Source: Megachile rotundata
Taxonomy: Eukaryota; Arthropoda; Insecta; Hymenoptera; Megachilidae
DNA: 64,000 nt
NCBI RefSeq assembly: GCF_050947335.1
Contig: NC_134984.1
Span: forward strand, 12,133,926-12,197,925
Direction: 5' to 3'
Positions 1-12,325 of this stretch are shown in pieces. The notes beneath the pieces are model-generated. The model was not told the DNA's origin. It was given only the letters and a program-made list of their open reading frames with translations, and made no database searches. A program made the position numbers and the translations under genes. Position 1 is the stretch's first letter; the number at the start of each line of letters is the position of its first letter.

Positions 1-364
1 ATTTAGCTTACGTTTATTGAGCATCACTATACTTTAAAACAATAAATTAGACTACGTTAAAAATCCCTAAAATTGGCAACAAATTCATAAACTAAATAGT
101 TTAACATTTGTTTTCAACAGTGTTGGATACAATTCAAAATCATGTCGTAATATCACCAATTCATTGACAAAAAAGGGAAGAATACTTTATAATCCCTGTA
201 AAAATTGTTTAAACAATGATTCGTGCTATAATCAAAAACAAACAGAGAACTATATGTTTCACCCTTTTATATAAATTATTTTTTCATCTTTTCGTATTTG
301 ATATTTTGTTTAGATACTGTAAACGTAACTAATATAAGAATTAATAATTTTAACTAAATAATGC
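1..364. other. 3' flank of PhKgamma, AT-rich
   Basis: AT-rich sequence downstream of PhKgamma on its strand, probably 3' UTR and intergenic. Apart from the AATAAA at 13-18 I see nothing else in it. Confidence 0.5.
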
Positions 365-370
365 TTTATT
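365..370 (-). terminator. Poly(A) signal AATAAA of PhKgamma
   Basis: A canonical AATAAA hexamer on the minus strand lies only 11 nt past the PhKgamma stop codon. A second minus-strand AATAAA is at 13-18. The first would give an extremely short 3' UTR, so the second may be the one used. Confidence 0.5.
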
Positions 371-380
371 AAAGCATTGG

Positions 381-3300
381 TTATCTGCTTAAATTACTAA
401 CATACAGGTGCTTGAGTTCCGTCTTTGGCGTGTTTTCAAATAGAGCAGCCCGATTTTGTCCTTCGCCTTTTTTCACCCAATGACCATAAACTCTGAATGC
501 ACAACCATCGATAACCTAAAAATAAAATAATGTACTACCTGATATCTAACGTATAAATTAATTTCATTCATTTTGTGTGATAAAGTTAGATAATACCTTT
601 CGTAAAATTTTTATTCGGTAAGGATCGGTGCATGCCACTTGAGTCGAGAGAGGCTCTGGTGTTATGTGAAGTCGTTTAATACGAACTGCTGCACGAACAC
701 AAATGATTGCTAACTGGAATCTTTTCCTTGCATTAAACGATTTCGCTTTTAATTCCTGTACAAAGTATAACATAAGATAAAAACTTGAAAAATATTTAAA
801 TACAACATATAATCTTATATCTCTACTAAATAGTTTCCTGCAATAATAAGATTATTAAGTGTAGCAAAATGTGTATGCTATGAGTGATTAAAAAGAAATT
901 TTAAAAATGATATGAACAATAACAGCAACTCAAAATATAAAAAGTTAAAATTATTTTGATGACTTTTACATATTATTTACAAATAGAGAACAGACAATGA
1001 GCAAAAAGCTAACACGAAAACATATGAAGCTTTAAACATTGCACTTTCACATCGATTTTTTGTTGTAACATGCATCACATTAATGTATCGCGCTTTGTAT
1101 TATTTGTATAATAAATTTAATGCTTATTATTAACATAGTTTAAATTTTAAATAACATATTAATCAGTTATGCATAATTATAACCGATACGAATAAAACTT
1201 TAGTCTTTAGACAGAGGTTTTGGTAGTGTAATATACTTAACAAAAATACAAATTAAAAACATAAAACAAAATATACACGTATCTGATTAATTTAAAACAT
1301 TATTAAAAATTAAATTGTTAATTGTTACATATTTTATGAAAAAACTTACATTTAACAGAAAATAAAAAAAAGAATAAAAATAAAAGTAAAAACAATTTAC
1401 CAAAGCTAACTGAGAAATCCTACTCAGACGTCGCGAATTAGTCGATAGAGAACGTTTTAGAGGAGCGATGTCTTGATCCCACAGCTGCAATTCCAACAAT
1501 TTGCAATTATCATGATATTATGATCAGCTTCATCTCCTTCTCTCTTTCTTTCTTTTCAACCACTTCCAGATTAGTAACATATAACTTCTTAAATCGATAT
1601 TAAACAGAAATTTGAGAAATAATGTTCGATATTTTGCGACAGCCAAAATATTTTATTGTGAGAATAAAAAAAAATGAACATATAAAGCAAACAAATAAAA
1701 AACATAAAATTATAAATATAGTACACTTTTTTTTTAAATGCATAAAGTAACGGACGTTTCAATGACATGCCGTTCTCCTGTTGTTGCCGTCTTTAATTAT
1801 CATTTTAAAATTATTAACTAAAACACTTACCACTGTATGGAAAAACGAATGCTCCAGAGCATCTTTAATAGTAATTCTTTTCTTGGGGTCAACAACTAGT
1901 AACTTTCGTATCAGATCTTTTGGAGCTTCTGAAAATATAATTAAAAAGTTAAACGTTATAAAAACACTTAAACCTATAAGAGTTTGTGAAACAAAATGAA
2001 AAATTTATAATAGACAAAAAAACGTACACTCAATTATACCCTATCTATTTAGAAGAATGTGCATCATGTTCAAAGATTTGTTAATGACAACTCTTACCTT
2101 CAATATATTTTCCACATATGAAGCAGCTCGCATCAAGATGCTTTGATAGATGAATGTTCAAGATGATAATATTTTTCTGATTTTACCGTGGATTTTATTT
2201 CATGCTTGTACATCACTACTATTCAATGACAAAAGCTTCCACCTAAAATTTTAGGTCTGTGTCTTGCACAGGCTTGGAAATTTGACAAAAGTTTTGCTAC
2301 TGAATATTATTTAACTAGTATTAATTATTTTGAAAATGATTATATTTATTTATTATGATATAGCATATATAATGATTTTAATTATACATAAAAGAGAAGA
2401 AAAAAGTATGTAACAAAAAATTTAACAAGTTATACATGCTTTTTATTATTAAAGCAGAATTATTTTTAACTTTTTTAAAATACTTATTTTGTTCTTTAAT
2501 ATTTATTTGACAAACTATAATAATTAATGCTTACAGAAATTACAACAAAACTCTGAAAATGATGCATACTAAAACATGCATTATATTAATGAAGCATACG
2601 TTTATGTTCTGAAAAATAGTATCTCCTATTCTTTAAGATATTAATACTTTGCATAATAATTTTCATTTATTTCAATGATAAGTGATATTTACCTGTTATA
2701 TCTGCCCATTCTGGAGATGTAAATGAGTACTTTCCTTCCATAATATTCCTAAGCATAACCATCTGCTTTCTATGCCAGAAAGGGGGACAACCAACTAACA
2801 ATGTAAACATAATTACTCCACAGGCCCATCTGAAAAAGAAATAAATATTAATATTTATTTATTATTTGTATGAATTATTTTTAATCTTACATTGCTGTGT
2901 TAATAATGTATACATATATAGGAAACATGTAAACATTAAAATTTATCAACTTACATATCCACTTCATGGCCATAGCCTTCCGCATTTTCAAACATGTTGC
3001 ATTTAAGTACTTCCGGTGCAAGATATCCTGGAGTACCACAAAGATCTACAAAACAATAATTATGATTTAGTAAATAATATAACATACAACTCTTTCAATA
3101 AAATAATTACAAACCATATAATTTATCTCCTGCTTTCAACATTCTCGCAAATCCAAAATCAGTTATTTTTACATTTAAACTATCATCAAGTAATATATTT
3201 TCTGGTTTCAAATCTCTATGAACTATCCCTTGATTATGTACATGTTGAACTCCTTCGAAAACTTGTCTCATGATATACCTTGTTTTCTTCTCAGAAAGAG

Positions 3301-4295
3301 TAACAACAGACGTGAGGTAGTCAAATAGTTCTCCATTTTTACAAATTTCAAATATTAAAAATATGAATGTATTGGACTCGAAGACGTCATGTAATTCAAC
3401 TAGAAAACAAAAGATACGTGTTATTCTCCAAACAATTGTAATATATTACAGTGTACAGAGTAAATAAATGTAAGTCTTTATGCATTGAAAGGTGTATTAC
3501 AAAACTTACTAATATAAGGATGGCCAGCTACCCTACGAAGAATATGCACTTCTTGTAACGTGGCATCTTTCATAGTATGACCATCCTCGTTAGTTTCATT
3601 ACTAATATCTATGATTTTAGCGGCATATTCTATACCTGTTTCTTTTTCTATACATCTTCTTACAGTGGAAGATATTCCTCTGTAAATGTCAAAGCATCAT
3701 TTAGTTTGTGACAAATACTAATCCAATATTCATTAAACTAAAAATTACTAATTTCCTTAGTAAAGTCAAATAGCTTTAAATTCATTAATTTTTTAAAACA
3801 GCAGTGAATGTTGTCATCGTTTGTTGATTCATAAGCAGTACAGGTTTTGTGTTTGATTATTGCTAAATATAAACATTTGTTGAATAACAATTTTTGTACG
3901 TCAATGCAACTTAACCTGTATGTAACCTGCTGTGTATATCAAATTATCCTTTCGAAATTCTTCCGACTTTATTTCATTAATATATAACAAACTATCGAAT
4001 ATTTAATTTCATCAAATTATATAATTGTACAGGTTAGTTTGTGTATGTGTAAGGCTATGAATTCCTCGATTCGTTCATTGTGATTGCAATACACCAAGAT
4101 CTAATAATATAAACACGAACATATCTATCATAGAAGCATATTCTTCGAACAAATAAAAATAGTACGCTACGTTTCTTTTTTTCTTTAAATATCACTGACG
4201 AACCTTCCAAGGATTTCTTTGGGTTCGTATTTCGCATAAAATCCCTTCGCTGCATCTTTGTCCGGCAAGAGGTCGTCTCCTTCGTCTTTTGCCAT
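381..4295 (-). CDS. PhKgamma: Phosphorylase b kinase gamma catalytic subunit
   Basis: Ser/Thr kinase subunit that phosphorylates and activates glycogen phosphorylase; the family works in the cytosol inside an (alpha-beta-gamma-delta)4 holoenzyme. Exons in transcript order: 4204-4295, 3510-3679, 3115-3399, 2955-3045, 2693-2829, 1831-1928, 1401-1484, 597-755, 381-515. These give 1251 nt, 416 residues, all GT-AG, frame closed by TAA. Seen: Gly-rich loop G30-x-G32-x-x-S-x-V37, Lys52, alphaC Glu74, HRDLKPEN 148-155, DFG 168-170, APE 192-194, then the family hallmark PPFWHRKQM near 228-236. The C-terminal third matches the calmodulin-binding tail: FNARKRFQLAIICVRAAVRI (like human PhK13) and GCAFRVYGHWVKKG (like PhK5), ending in RAALFENTPK. 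An acidic Asp183 precedes LCGT, where the vertebrate enzyme has Glu182, which fits constitutive activity. The start ATG has A at -3 and G at +4, and the N-terminus YEPKEILGRG aligns with the family start. Length is normal (human about 387-406). Confidence 0.96.
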
Positions 4296-4800
4296 TTTAC
4301 GCGCAATACTTTCATCTGAATCACATTAAAAGCCACCGTACAGACAGCACATGTTCCTTTAATTTCAAAGGAACAAATTCGAGCAGGCAGTATTATTTTC
4401 ACACGATTCAATCGTCATAATACGTTTCGTTACAAATCGTCGCGTTAAACACCCGCTACATTCTAAGGAACACTAACGACAAAAAAATCACTGATCGACG
4501 TATCCTGATAATGGCCACAATAGATCTACGGGGAGACAAAAAAAACACGTGAACACATAAGCCCTCTAAGAGGAACAATGGCGATAGTCAATATAAAATA
4601 ACGAACGAAGAGGACTCTGACGGAGGAACGAGGAAAACGCGAACTTCGTCGAGCACGTTAGAGAAAACAGACCTGCGATAAATAGCAAGCTATTATCAAA
4701 CTAAAATTGCTGCCCGAAGGTGTACATATATCATGCAAGTTCACCTATACTTCACGATTCACGCGAACATCATGTGACTTTAGCTGTTTAGATACTATTT
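4296..4800 (-). promoter_or_regulatory. PhKgamma 5' UTR and promoter region
   Basis: About 500 bp upstream of the PhKgamma start codon. It is richer in GC and CpG than the introns, as expected for a broadly expressed insect promoter. No TATA box is placed convincingly. The transcription start site cannot be fixed from sequence alone. Confidence 0.45.
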
Positions 4801-5676
4801 TAAATCGAATAAATCGCATTCGGGCTGCCGTGTGAGTGTCAAGTTATTCACCCGCGCAAGGGTGGCATTTCGAGTCTAAATATTATAAAACTCATTTTTA
4901 TTGGAATATATTGTATAATTACTCGTTATATAGCCTTGCATTATATCGCCATGTGACAGTTTCACGTTTTATCACTACTTTTTTCCTAGGTTTTTTCCTA
5001 GGCATTAGTTTTTCCTAGGTTCTCTTAAAGACATGCTACTTCCTTTATAGTCGAAGTCGACTGGTTCCAGTTATGCAAATATTTGAAAAAAATGCATGTT
5101 CACAGAATTCAATGAACGTTCAAAGGAATGTTCATAGCTTACAGAAAGATTGAAGTACATGCAGGGTGTGAATAAAAGAGTCATAATATATCCTTAACAA
5201 TCTTTTTCAAGTGGGATCTCCACGGATAATATTTTCTCCACCTCCTATAATTAGGCTCATTTTATATATGAAAAATGCAAGAGATAAATAAAAGTGAATT
5301 TGCGTGATATTCTGTTATAAATATTACAACAAATAAAGTAGCAGTTCCCGTTTCACATTCCTGAATTTCATAAAATCACGTTATCCTCGAGCATACGTAT
5401 CTAAAAAACAAGAAACGTTTTATGCGTATTACTAACATATTCATATACACAGAACACGAATATAAATAGAAACTACCGCTAGCTCGTTTGTTCCTCGTAG
5501 TCTTGCTCTTAATGTTAAGCGCTATTGTTCCGCTCAGATGATGCATCCATTCCTTTAACACATTTTAACGTTGCACGTTGATGAACATTGACGGGACAAG
5601 TAACCGAAGCAAAAATACGAGGATTTGTTACATCGTTTCTTTTTGGTTTAACTAAACGGGAATAGTATATATGTAT
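4801..5676. other. Intergenic space between CCDC93 3' end and PhKgamma 5' end
   Basis: The genes are tandem on the minus strand, so this holds the CCDC93 3' UTR and the distal PhKgamma promoter. A clear poly(A) signal close to the CCDC93 stop is not seen; the first minus-strand AATAAA I notice is near 4898, which would make a long 3' UTR. Short open frames here have no recognisable protein. Confidence 0.5.
4985..5019. repeat. Three CCTAGG boxes behind T tracts
   Basis: The hexamer CCTAGG, each copy preceded by four or more T, occurs at 4985-4990, 4997-5002 and 5014-5019. It is a short local repeat with no assigned role. Confidence 0.6.
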
Positions 5677-8600
5677 TTACGGACCACGTAGTTGTGCGAG
5701 CAAGGCCTCATTTTTGCGACATTCAATAGTGAGTTGCCTGACCGCAGCAACGTATTTCCGTTGTTGTTCTATCAGTGTGACCAGTTGGCGACTAAGAGCA
5801 TCTCTTCTATTCTTCTCGTCCGCGCATCGTTTCTCTACCTACATGAAACATAATCCCTCATCAATTATAAAAACAAATATACTGTATTTCAGACACGTGG
5901 ATAATCTTTTAGCGTTTATACAAGTTGCTTCAAAATTATAGCACTAACACCATTGCACAAAATATTGTATACAGGCTTTATTAATTATGATCACACTGAT
6001 TTGATTTTAAATTTATTAAATTAAATTATTATGAGAATGAACTTGTTTTTGTGGAGTCTCATGTTACACCTAGCAGCTTCAAAAGCATGTATGCTTTGTG
6101 TATATAACATGTTTTAATTGTTTTTTTTTTATAAAATATATTAGTGAACTTTGCTTAACTTTGAAACAGCATGTTCATTGTTAGTCCACGTTATAAAGAA
6201 GAACATGCACAAAAGAAAAACGTTTCTTACCTTCGCTTTGTTGCGCTTCACTCCAGCAACGATCGCTTCGAACTGTTTGAGAAATTGTTCCTTGCCACTC
6301 GTCGATGCCATTGCTCTGACGAAAGAAAACATGAAAATAACAAACACGTCTTATCGATAAACAACAAATATAAACATAAAGTTTACGAATTTCTTACTCG
6401 TTATAATTATCTTGTATGGAGTTTAATAACGATAATTCCTTACTTATATAAAGTTTCGTGTCGTCGAGGGTATTGTATAGAGTATAATATTGTTTCGTTT
6501 CTTTGTGTTTTGCCGAAACTGTAATTTGAATAATAATTTAGTCAAAACAGATAATGAAGTAACGTTGCGTAAAAATCCAGCGGACCTTGATTATACAGCT
6601 CCATAAATCGTCTTTGATATTGCGTAAGTTCAGAACGTCCTGGAACATCGTCCAACTGCCTGGTTAACGAAGCAATCGCCCTATTTTTCTTGGCCAGTTG
6701 TAATCTGGCTTTTGTAACAGCCTCTTTCTGTTTTTCGTATTCTATTAAACGATCCTCTTCCTCTTCTGAGGTTCCGCTTTCAATTTCTTGTAGTTTACCC
6801 CGCAGAAGATTTAAGTGAGACTTGCATTGTTCTCGAAAACTGTGCTCCTGTTCCTTCAAACCGTCGTGTACTAACAGAAGCTCTTTCAAACGTTTGTAAA
6901 TGCTAACAAAGAATTAAAAATTCTTTTAATTTAAATATCGAGACTTCTATATCGAAAAAAAGTAAAGGAATAAGTGCCTGTCGTTTTCGTTGATTCCCAT
7001 TTCCTGTGCCTTCTTTAACGAAGACTCGATAGCCTGTCGCTTTGCGCGAGATTCGTTCAATTTCTCAGTCGATTCTGCGAGTTTAGCGGCTAAACCTTCT
7101 TTCTCTTTTGTCAACTTCCGTATCCTGTTTTGCAGCGCTGCCTTTTGTTTCTCTAGTGCGATTAGTGCTGAACTAGAGCTTTTATTTTCCTGTGTTCAAC
7201 AATTTATTAAGTAAAGTTGCGTGTTTAATAAACAGAACTTTGACTTAGAGATAAATTTACCTCTGTTTCAGAAATCGACATGGTTGCATACTTTTCGACT
7301 GCCCTGGCAATCTCTTGCGCTTGAATACCAACGATATTTCCTACTGCCGTTACATTTAAGCGGGCCTACATAAGTTACATAAAGTTAATGTTTTAAAATT
7401 TAATGTTGTATTGTTAATGTTTTACGTTTATTAAATATATCTGCTTACCGAACTTTCTTCTATGGCAGTCAGGTTTCCAGCTACTTGTTCAGTATTTTCC
7501 TAAAAAAATAATTCTTTTTAAAATTGCATAGATAAATTAAGTTTGGACGATTGTTCCGACTCGGTATAGAGAAGGTTAAACAATAAGTCACAGTTATGCA
7601 TTAAAATTTGCATTCGTATGTTGTGATTAGGTTGCAATAATAAAGTGTTGTATTAAAAGTAAAGTATGCAACTATTTCTTAAAGCATGCGTTATTTTTCC
7701 GTTAAAAGAAAATAAATTTTAGTTAAAATATTCTTGCAATACCGAATAGTTTGCAAGATAATTGCGTGTTTCACTTCAAACGAGACATCCTGTATATCAC
7801 GTAAAAAATATATTTTAAAAAACATATTTGACTACATTTTATTTTCACCTTTTCTTTTAGTTCTTCTTTATTACCATCTTCTTTAGCATCCTCAGCCGAT
7901 GCAGTTTCGGTTGATGCTGCAGTAATGTTTATAGAATATAAAGGTGCTTCATATTCTAAAACCGTTCCAAGAAATCTAGTAGATTCATCTCTGGTAGAAC
8001 CGCCTTTATGTTTAAAAAGGCGCCGAGGTTCATATGATTTCTAAAAAAATTTTAACTATCAGAAATATTTACTTAAAAATTTGATTTCCAACAATGTTGC
8101 TTACTTTAACCAACTGAATATTTTTTATGAGATTCTCTTTAACCGCTTTTGCTGTACCTGCGTCTTCGACAAACGAATGCTTTTTATGAAATTGATTTAG
8201 AGCAAACGATCGTACAAAATCGGCTGTTTCTTCTCGCGTTTCCATCGAGCGTTTCACCAGCCACTAAAATTTATAAGATTATTCAAATAGTTTCCAGACA
8301 TATGATTTTTAAAAATTGAATTAAAAAAAAGATTCCCAAAGAATTATTAAAATTAATGGATTTATTGAAACCCGTCGCAGAAATCATAAATTGGAAATAA
8401 AATTTATTTACCTGAATAATAGGAAAGATATGAATGCAGTCTAAGCCTTGAATCTGATGCGGTTCTATTCGGTATGGACAATTCATTTTAGGTAACATGG
8501 CGACTATTTTTTCAGTCAGGGATCTAAAAAATATTAGTGTGCATTAATACTGATATTTTATACGGAATATTAATTGTTTTAAATAACGTTTGTGTGTACT

Positions 8601-9499
8601 TACATTTTTTGACCTATCGTAAGATTTTCACGAAACAATAAATCAATATCTACGTCGAAATTACAGGATTCTATGCACCAAGTCATCCCACCGATTACCT
8701 AAAAATATTAATAATTTAGTACAATTGTTTATAAAAAAAATATATACACATTAAGTCGAAATTAGAATATAATCCAAATAAAAATTGTCATAATTTATTT
8801 TATATATGTAAAAGAAAACAATTTAGGATTTTTGAAAATGAACCTAATATGTACCTTATCAAAATTCGATAACCCTCTTATTCGAGCACGAAAATACCCT
8901 GCTGCCCACAGCAGGTCAATAATGTCTTGAAACCTTTTCGTTTGTTCCTCATCTTCGCGCACATCAGCCTGAAAAAATTTTACAATACATTTTTAATTAC
9001 GTCGTGTTCTATTTCAAATCAAATTTCCCGCCATTCGTTTACGAGCAGTGTAAGGAATGTACGTCAGTGGGCCGATAATGATTTGAAAATGTAATTGATA
9101 TCGCTTGCATATCGGAACAAATAAAATTACAACTCGTAAATAGAAAGTTGATAAATTTCAATGCAAATATTGACGTCACACGAGAGATATTTTGTTTTGA
9201 GAAAGAAAGAAATGTACAAGAGTAAACTGTGAAAGAAAAGAAGACAAGGAACGTGGAACTGACAATGGAAACGATGAAACCTGGAACATACAGTGGAAAG
9301 TTCAGCGGTACATGCTGTTATTGACATATTTGTATCAAAACGATATTGTAAATAAACGAGCAAAATGTCAAGATTCATTGCTTCTGACCCATGAATTTTA
9401 ACTGTTAATTTATTAGTTTATCGGAATCTTTAATTATCGAGAACGTACCTCAGTTGTTTCGGAGCTTCGCAATAATTTTTTTGGCACGTCGTTTAACAT
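5677..9499 (-). CDS. CCDC93: Coiled-coil domain-containing protein 93 (CCC complex)
   Basis: Family role: subunit of the COMMD/CCDC22/CCDC93 complex, which works with Retriever and WASH on endosomes to return receptors to the cell surface. Exons in transcript order: 9449-9499, 8855-8968, 8604-8698, 8412-8523, 8105-8263, 7849-8040, 7449-7499, 7261-7365, 6978-7189, 6586-6902, 6398-6518, 6231-6315, 5677-5838. These give 1776 nt, 591 residues (human 631). Seen: conserved N-terminal CH-like domain with REDEEQ, AAGYFRARIRGLSNFDK, VIGGMTWCIESCNFDVD and PHQIQGLDCIHIFP (about residues 20-124), followed by WLVKRSMETREE. From about residue 290 onward it is coiled coil, with the family signatures IASLTRQLDDVPGRSELTQY, ETKQYYTLYNTLDD and FLKQFEAIV, and a C-terminal RKNEALLAQLRG. 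The linker (about 178-241) is low complexity and poorly conserved. The intron between 6978 and 6902 starts with GC instead of GT. The ATG is chosen because the only ATG just upstream (9505-9507) is followed at once by a stop. Confidence 0.95.
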
Positions 9500-9720
9500 G
9501 TTTACATACGACGAATTTCTAAATTAAAGCGATTAAAATTTTGAATTTATAAGAAATTATTAATACATTTGACGGTATTCGAGTGGTATGTCACTCTATC
9601 ACTTGACATTGTCGATTAGCGCTGTAGTTTCAGCCATTTTATTTCTGTCACGCCCCGCTTCAAGCCGCGTTTCTATATCAGTAAATGGCTCCAATTTTTA
9701 AATTCTTTTTAGGTGGAGAT
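9500..9720 (-). promoter_or_regulatory. CCDC93 5' flank and probable promoter
   Basis: Sequence immediately upstream of the CCDC93 ATG. It rises to a CpG-containing stretch around 9640-9670, which contrasts with the AT-rich surroundings. No TATA box is obvious, as is usual for housekeeping promoters. An in-frame stop directly upstream fixes the start codon. Confidence 0.4.
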
Positions 9721-10232
9721 TAATGTAAAACTTAATTTATATACATATTTATAGATACACAACTATTTTCAAGGTACGTGTAGCTTTTATATTTTATCAT
9801 TGAATCAATTTTAAAGTGATATTACTTTGTGCATTAAATTTTTGTAAATAGTGATTTATAATAGAATTTTACATGCAATGTTGTAAATGTAATTAAAATA
9901 TTGTTGCAGTTTAAATTGAAACAAGATACGAGAAACAGCAGTTTGTGGAAAAATACGCTATTTAAATAGGTGGAAATATTTTGACAGGTTCTTACATTTT
10001 TTATATTTATGCGCGCGCTTTTTGAAAACAGTACCGCTGCTTCCATCTGTGAATAGGAATATGGCGGTATTCCGAAGTTTCTTTTGAATGATTTAAAATT
10101 TATTACAGCTCGATAAAATCGAAATCATTCTAATGTTAATTATTCTATCATTGCGATGTAATTTGATGAAAATTATAGTCAATTAAGCCAATAAAATAAA
10201 TATTAATTGAATTTTTTCGAAAATCGAACATG
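9721..10232. other. AT-rich flank upstream of CCDC93
   Basis: No gene recognised. Contains GGAATATGGCGGTATTCC around 10048-10065, a small perfect stem (GGAATA/TATTCC) enclosing a PHO/YY1-type GCCAT core on the minus strand. Confidence 0.4.
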
Positions 10233-10374
10233 TGGCGCCATCTCTCCGGCGAACAAGGTGAACTACACACTTTTGAAACAGTATTTTCATTAGTTCCCGT
10301 CTTCCACCACTAGATGGCTGAAAACTTGAAATAAAGATTTAATTCACTTTCGGGAATTTACCGCTAGATGACTG
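10233..10374. promoter_or_regulatory. Cluster of three CTCF-like insulator motifs
   Basis: Three matches to the insect/vertebrate CTCF core (CCASYAGRKGGC or AGATGGCGCC) within 142 bp: 10233-10245 (minus, AGAGATGGCGCCA), 10307-10318 (plus, CCACTAGATGGC, full consensus) and 10361-10374 (plus, CCGCTAGATGACTG, one core mismatch). They sit between the two-gene block and the gene desert. Motif identity is seen; insulator function is inferred. Confidence 0.5.
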
Positions 10375-10378
10375 CAGC

Positions 10379-11594
10379 ATTTTAGTTCCAAAACATATTA
10401 TTTTTCAATTATCTTCATTAACTCTTTATGCAAACTTTGATGTCATTATTTCCAGCACATTGTGGCCGTACGTCCAATTTTCTCTTACGAAGCTACAATT
10501 ATCTATTTTGTGAAAAAGTGCAATTTTCTGCTGTCGCAACTTTATTGTTCTCCAGCAGATGACGTTTATAGTACTTTTCTCAAAATAAATATTCATAGAA
10601 AATTAAACAAAATAAATGAAAAATGCTTTCATAAGAAACTTTAGAATGACAGAGTTAATAAATAAAAATAATTCGGTTATGAAAAAGTAGTAAATGTTTA
10701 TGGTAACCAAAGTAGAGTGGTTAGTGCACCCCTTTGAACTGAGGGGTGCAATTATGAAGAGGATAAATACAAATGATTTACTGAACAATTTTAATATGTA
10801 AATCTAAAATAAATGTTGGATAGATTAGTTTAAAATAAATTTGTATAGCAAAACTTTTAATTAGTTCAACTTTTTAGATATTGGGTTGCAAGGGGTAAAT
10901 AAAGAGATGGTGTTGTATTGCATTTTAGTTGTAGACTATGATATACATTTAGTTATAAAATTTTAACCTGATAATCGCATGTAATGTTAATATTATGGTA
11001 GACAGCAATGGTCAGAATTACAAATTAAATATATTAAAATATATAAAGATATAAAGATACATTTTGAGTGATATTAATACAGAAAATTAATGTAGTAGCT
11101 TGCTATAGTGCACATAGAAAATTAATATAAAAATTTATGCAAATAGCAAACGAATACAGTTTACTACATTACCAATACAGCAAATTGAAAGTCCAAAATT
11201 TGAAAACTGAAAACTATTTTCAATAATGAGTTCCGACATGTTTTAGAGAGCAAACATCGCGTATCCGAACAAATGAAACCGGATGCACTCGGTTGCGAAA
11301 TAGAAGAATCGTTCAAAACGAAGTAAAACAGAAGTAACTGTTTAAATCGTTTCGCTCGCGGTTTTCTTTTCCGCTCGAAGCGAGAGCTCGAGCGTATAAC
11401 GGGGCATACTTTCCCGTAGGATTTTTTCCCCCGGTTATTACAGCCGGACTAGCATCGCTCGACAGCAAGGTCGCGTTGTCGAAGGTTATTCGAGAAGGTC
11501 GATGACCCACCCCCCGACAATGTCATCGATCCCATGAGGAAACCCCGTGTAACCCTTCGAAACAGAAAGTTCTAAAAAGAAAAAAAAAAGTTGG
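10379..11594. other. Intergenic AT-rich stretch, no gene seen
   Basis: Mostly AT-rich unique sequence. A perfect 8-bp stem (GCACCCCT/AGGGGTGC, 8-nt loop) lies around 10727-10750. A GC-richer patch at 11260-11560 has only short frames with no homology I recognise. Confidence 0.4.
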
Positions 11595-11602
11595 ATAAAA
11601 TT

Positions 11603-11785
11603 AACCTTCGAAACTCCACCTTTATTAAACTCACGAAAGTCTACTTCTTACAATTATACATACATATTATTTCAATGAAGATTATTAAGGTATTAACCTT
11701 CTCCAAACTCCACCTTCCTCAAACTCACAAAAGAAAGTCTACTTCTTACAATTATACATACATATTATTTCCATAAAGATTATGA
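11603..11785. repeat. Two-copy tandem repeat, about 92 bp
   Basis: The block beginning AACCTTCGAAACTCCACC (11603) recurs at 11695 with few changes, including the shared CTACTTCTTACAATTATACA. It is a local duplication and non-coding. Confidence 0.8.
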
Positions 11786-12325
11786 AAATATTTCAATGAA
11801 GATTTCGCAAAAGAAACGTCCATGTATATATGCACTGAAACAAAGTTGAATTAAAAAGAAATACATCACGAAGTCAACATGAAAATTTCTTTTTCAATAT
11901 GTAAACAGAGAGTTTCACTGAATCGTTCGTTTAAAATATGTTCGTTAAAAAGGGAGAGCTTAAGGTATTGCAACTTTGTATTTATCATGGAATATACGAG
12001 GCGTAAAACGCTTAACGGTCAGTTTGAAGATCTCGCGAATCACGGTTCGAACGGAAAGTCGTCCAATTAAAACTCATTATAAATCGAGCGTTCACGCCAC
12101 GCTAATTAACTTTACGTCGCTGTGCCGGTCTAGCATTTTTGTAAAAACCGCAAACGTAACAAATTGGTCCACGATGCGAGACGACTGCGAGTCGTTTTAC
12201 ATAACAGCTTGTCTGATTTTATGAAAATTATCTGCTTTATCGTTTCGGAAGTCAGATATGTTTCAGAAGGAAAACAAGGTTCTAATGAACGATGTTGCAA
12301 AATTCGATCAATGAGTGCTAAATCG
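11786..12325. other. Unique AT-rich sequence, no gene seen
   Basis: Several overlapping short plus-strand frames exist, but none shows a recognisable domain or splice context. I see nothing else. Confidence 0.35.

Noticed and set aside
2080..2160. Possible extra PhKgamma exon
   Set aside because: The frame and protein family alignment close directly between 2693 and 1928; no conserved residues are encoded here.
3016..3273. Plus-strand 85-codon frame
   Set aside because: Reverse shadow of the PhKgamma kinase exons.
6171..6524. Plus-strand 117-codon frame
   Set aside because: Antisense to CCDC93 exons 11 and 12; no domain of its own.
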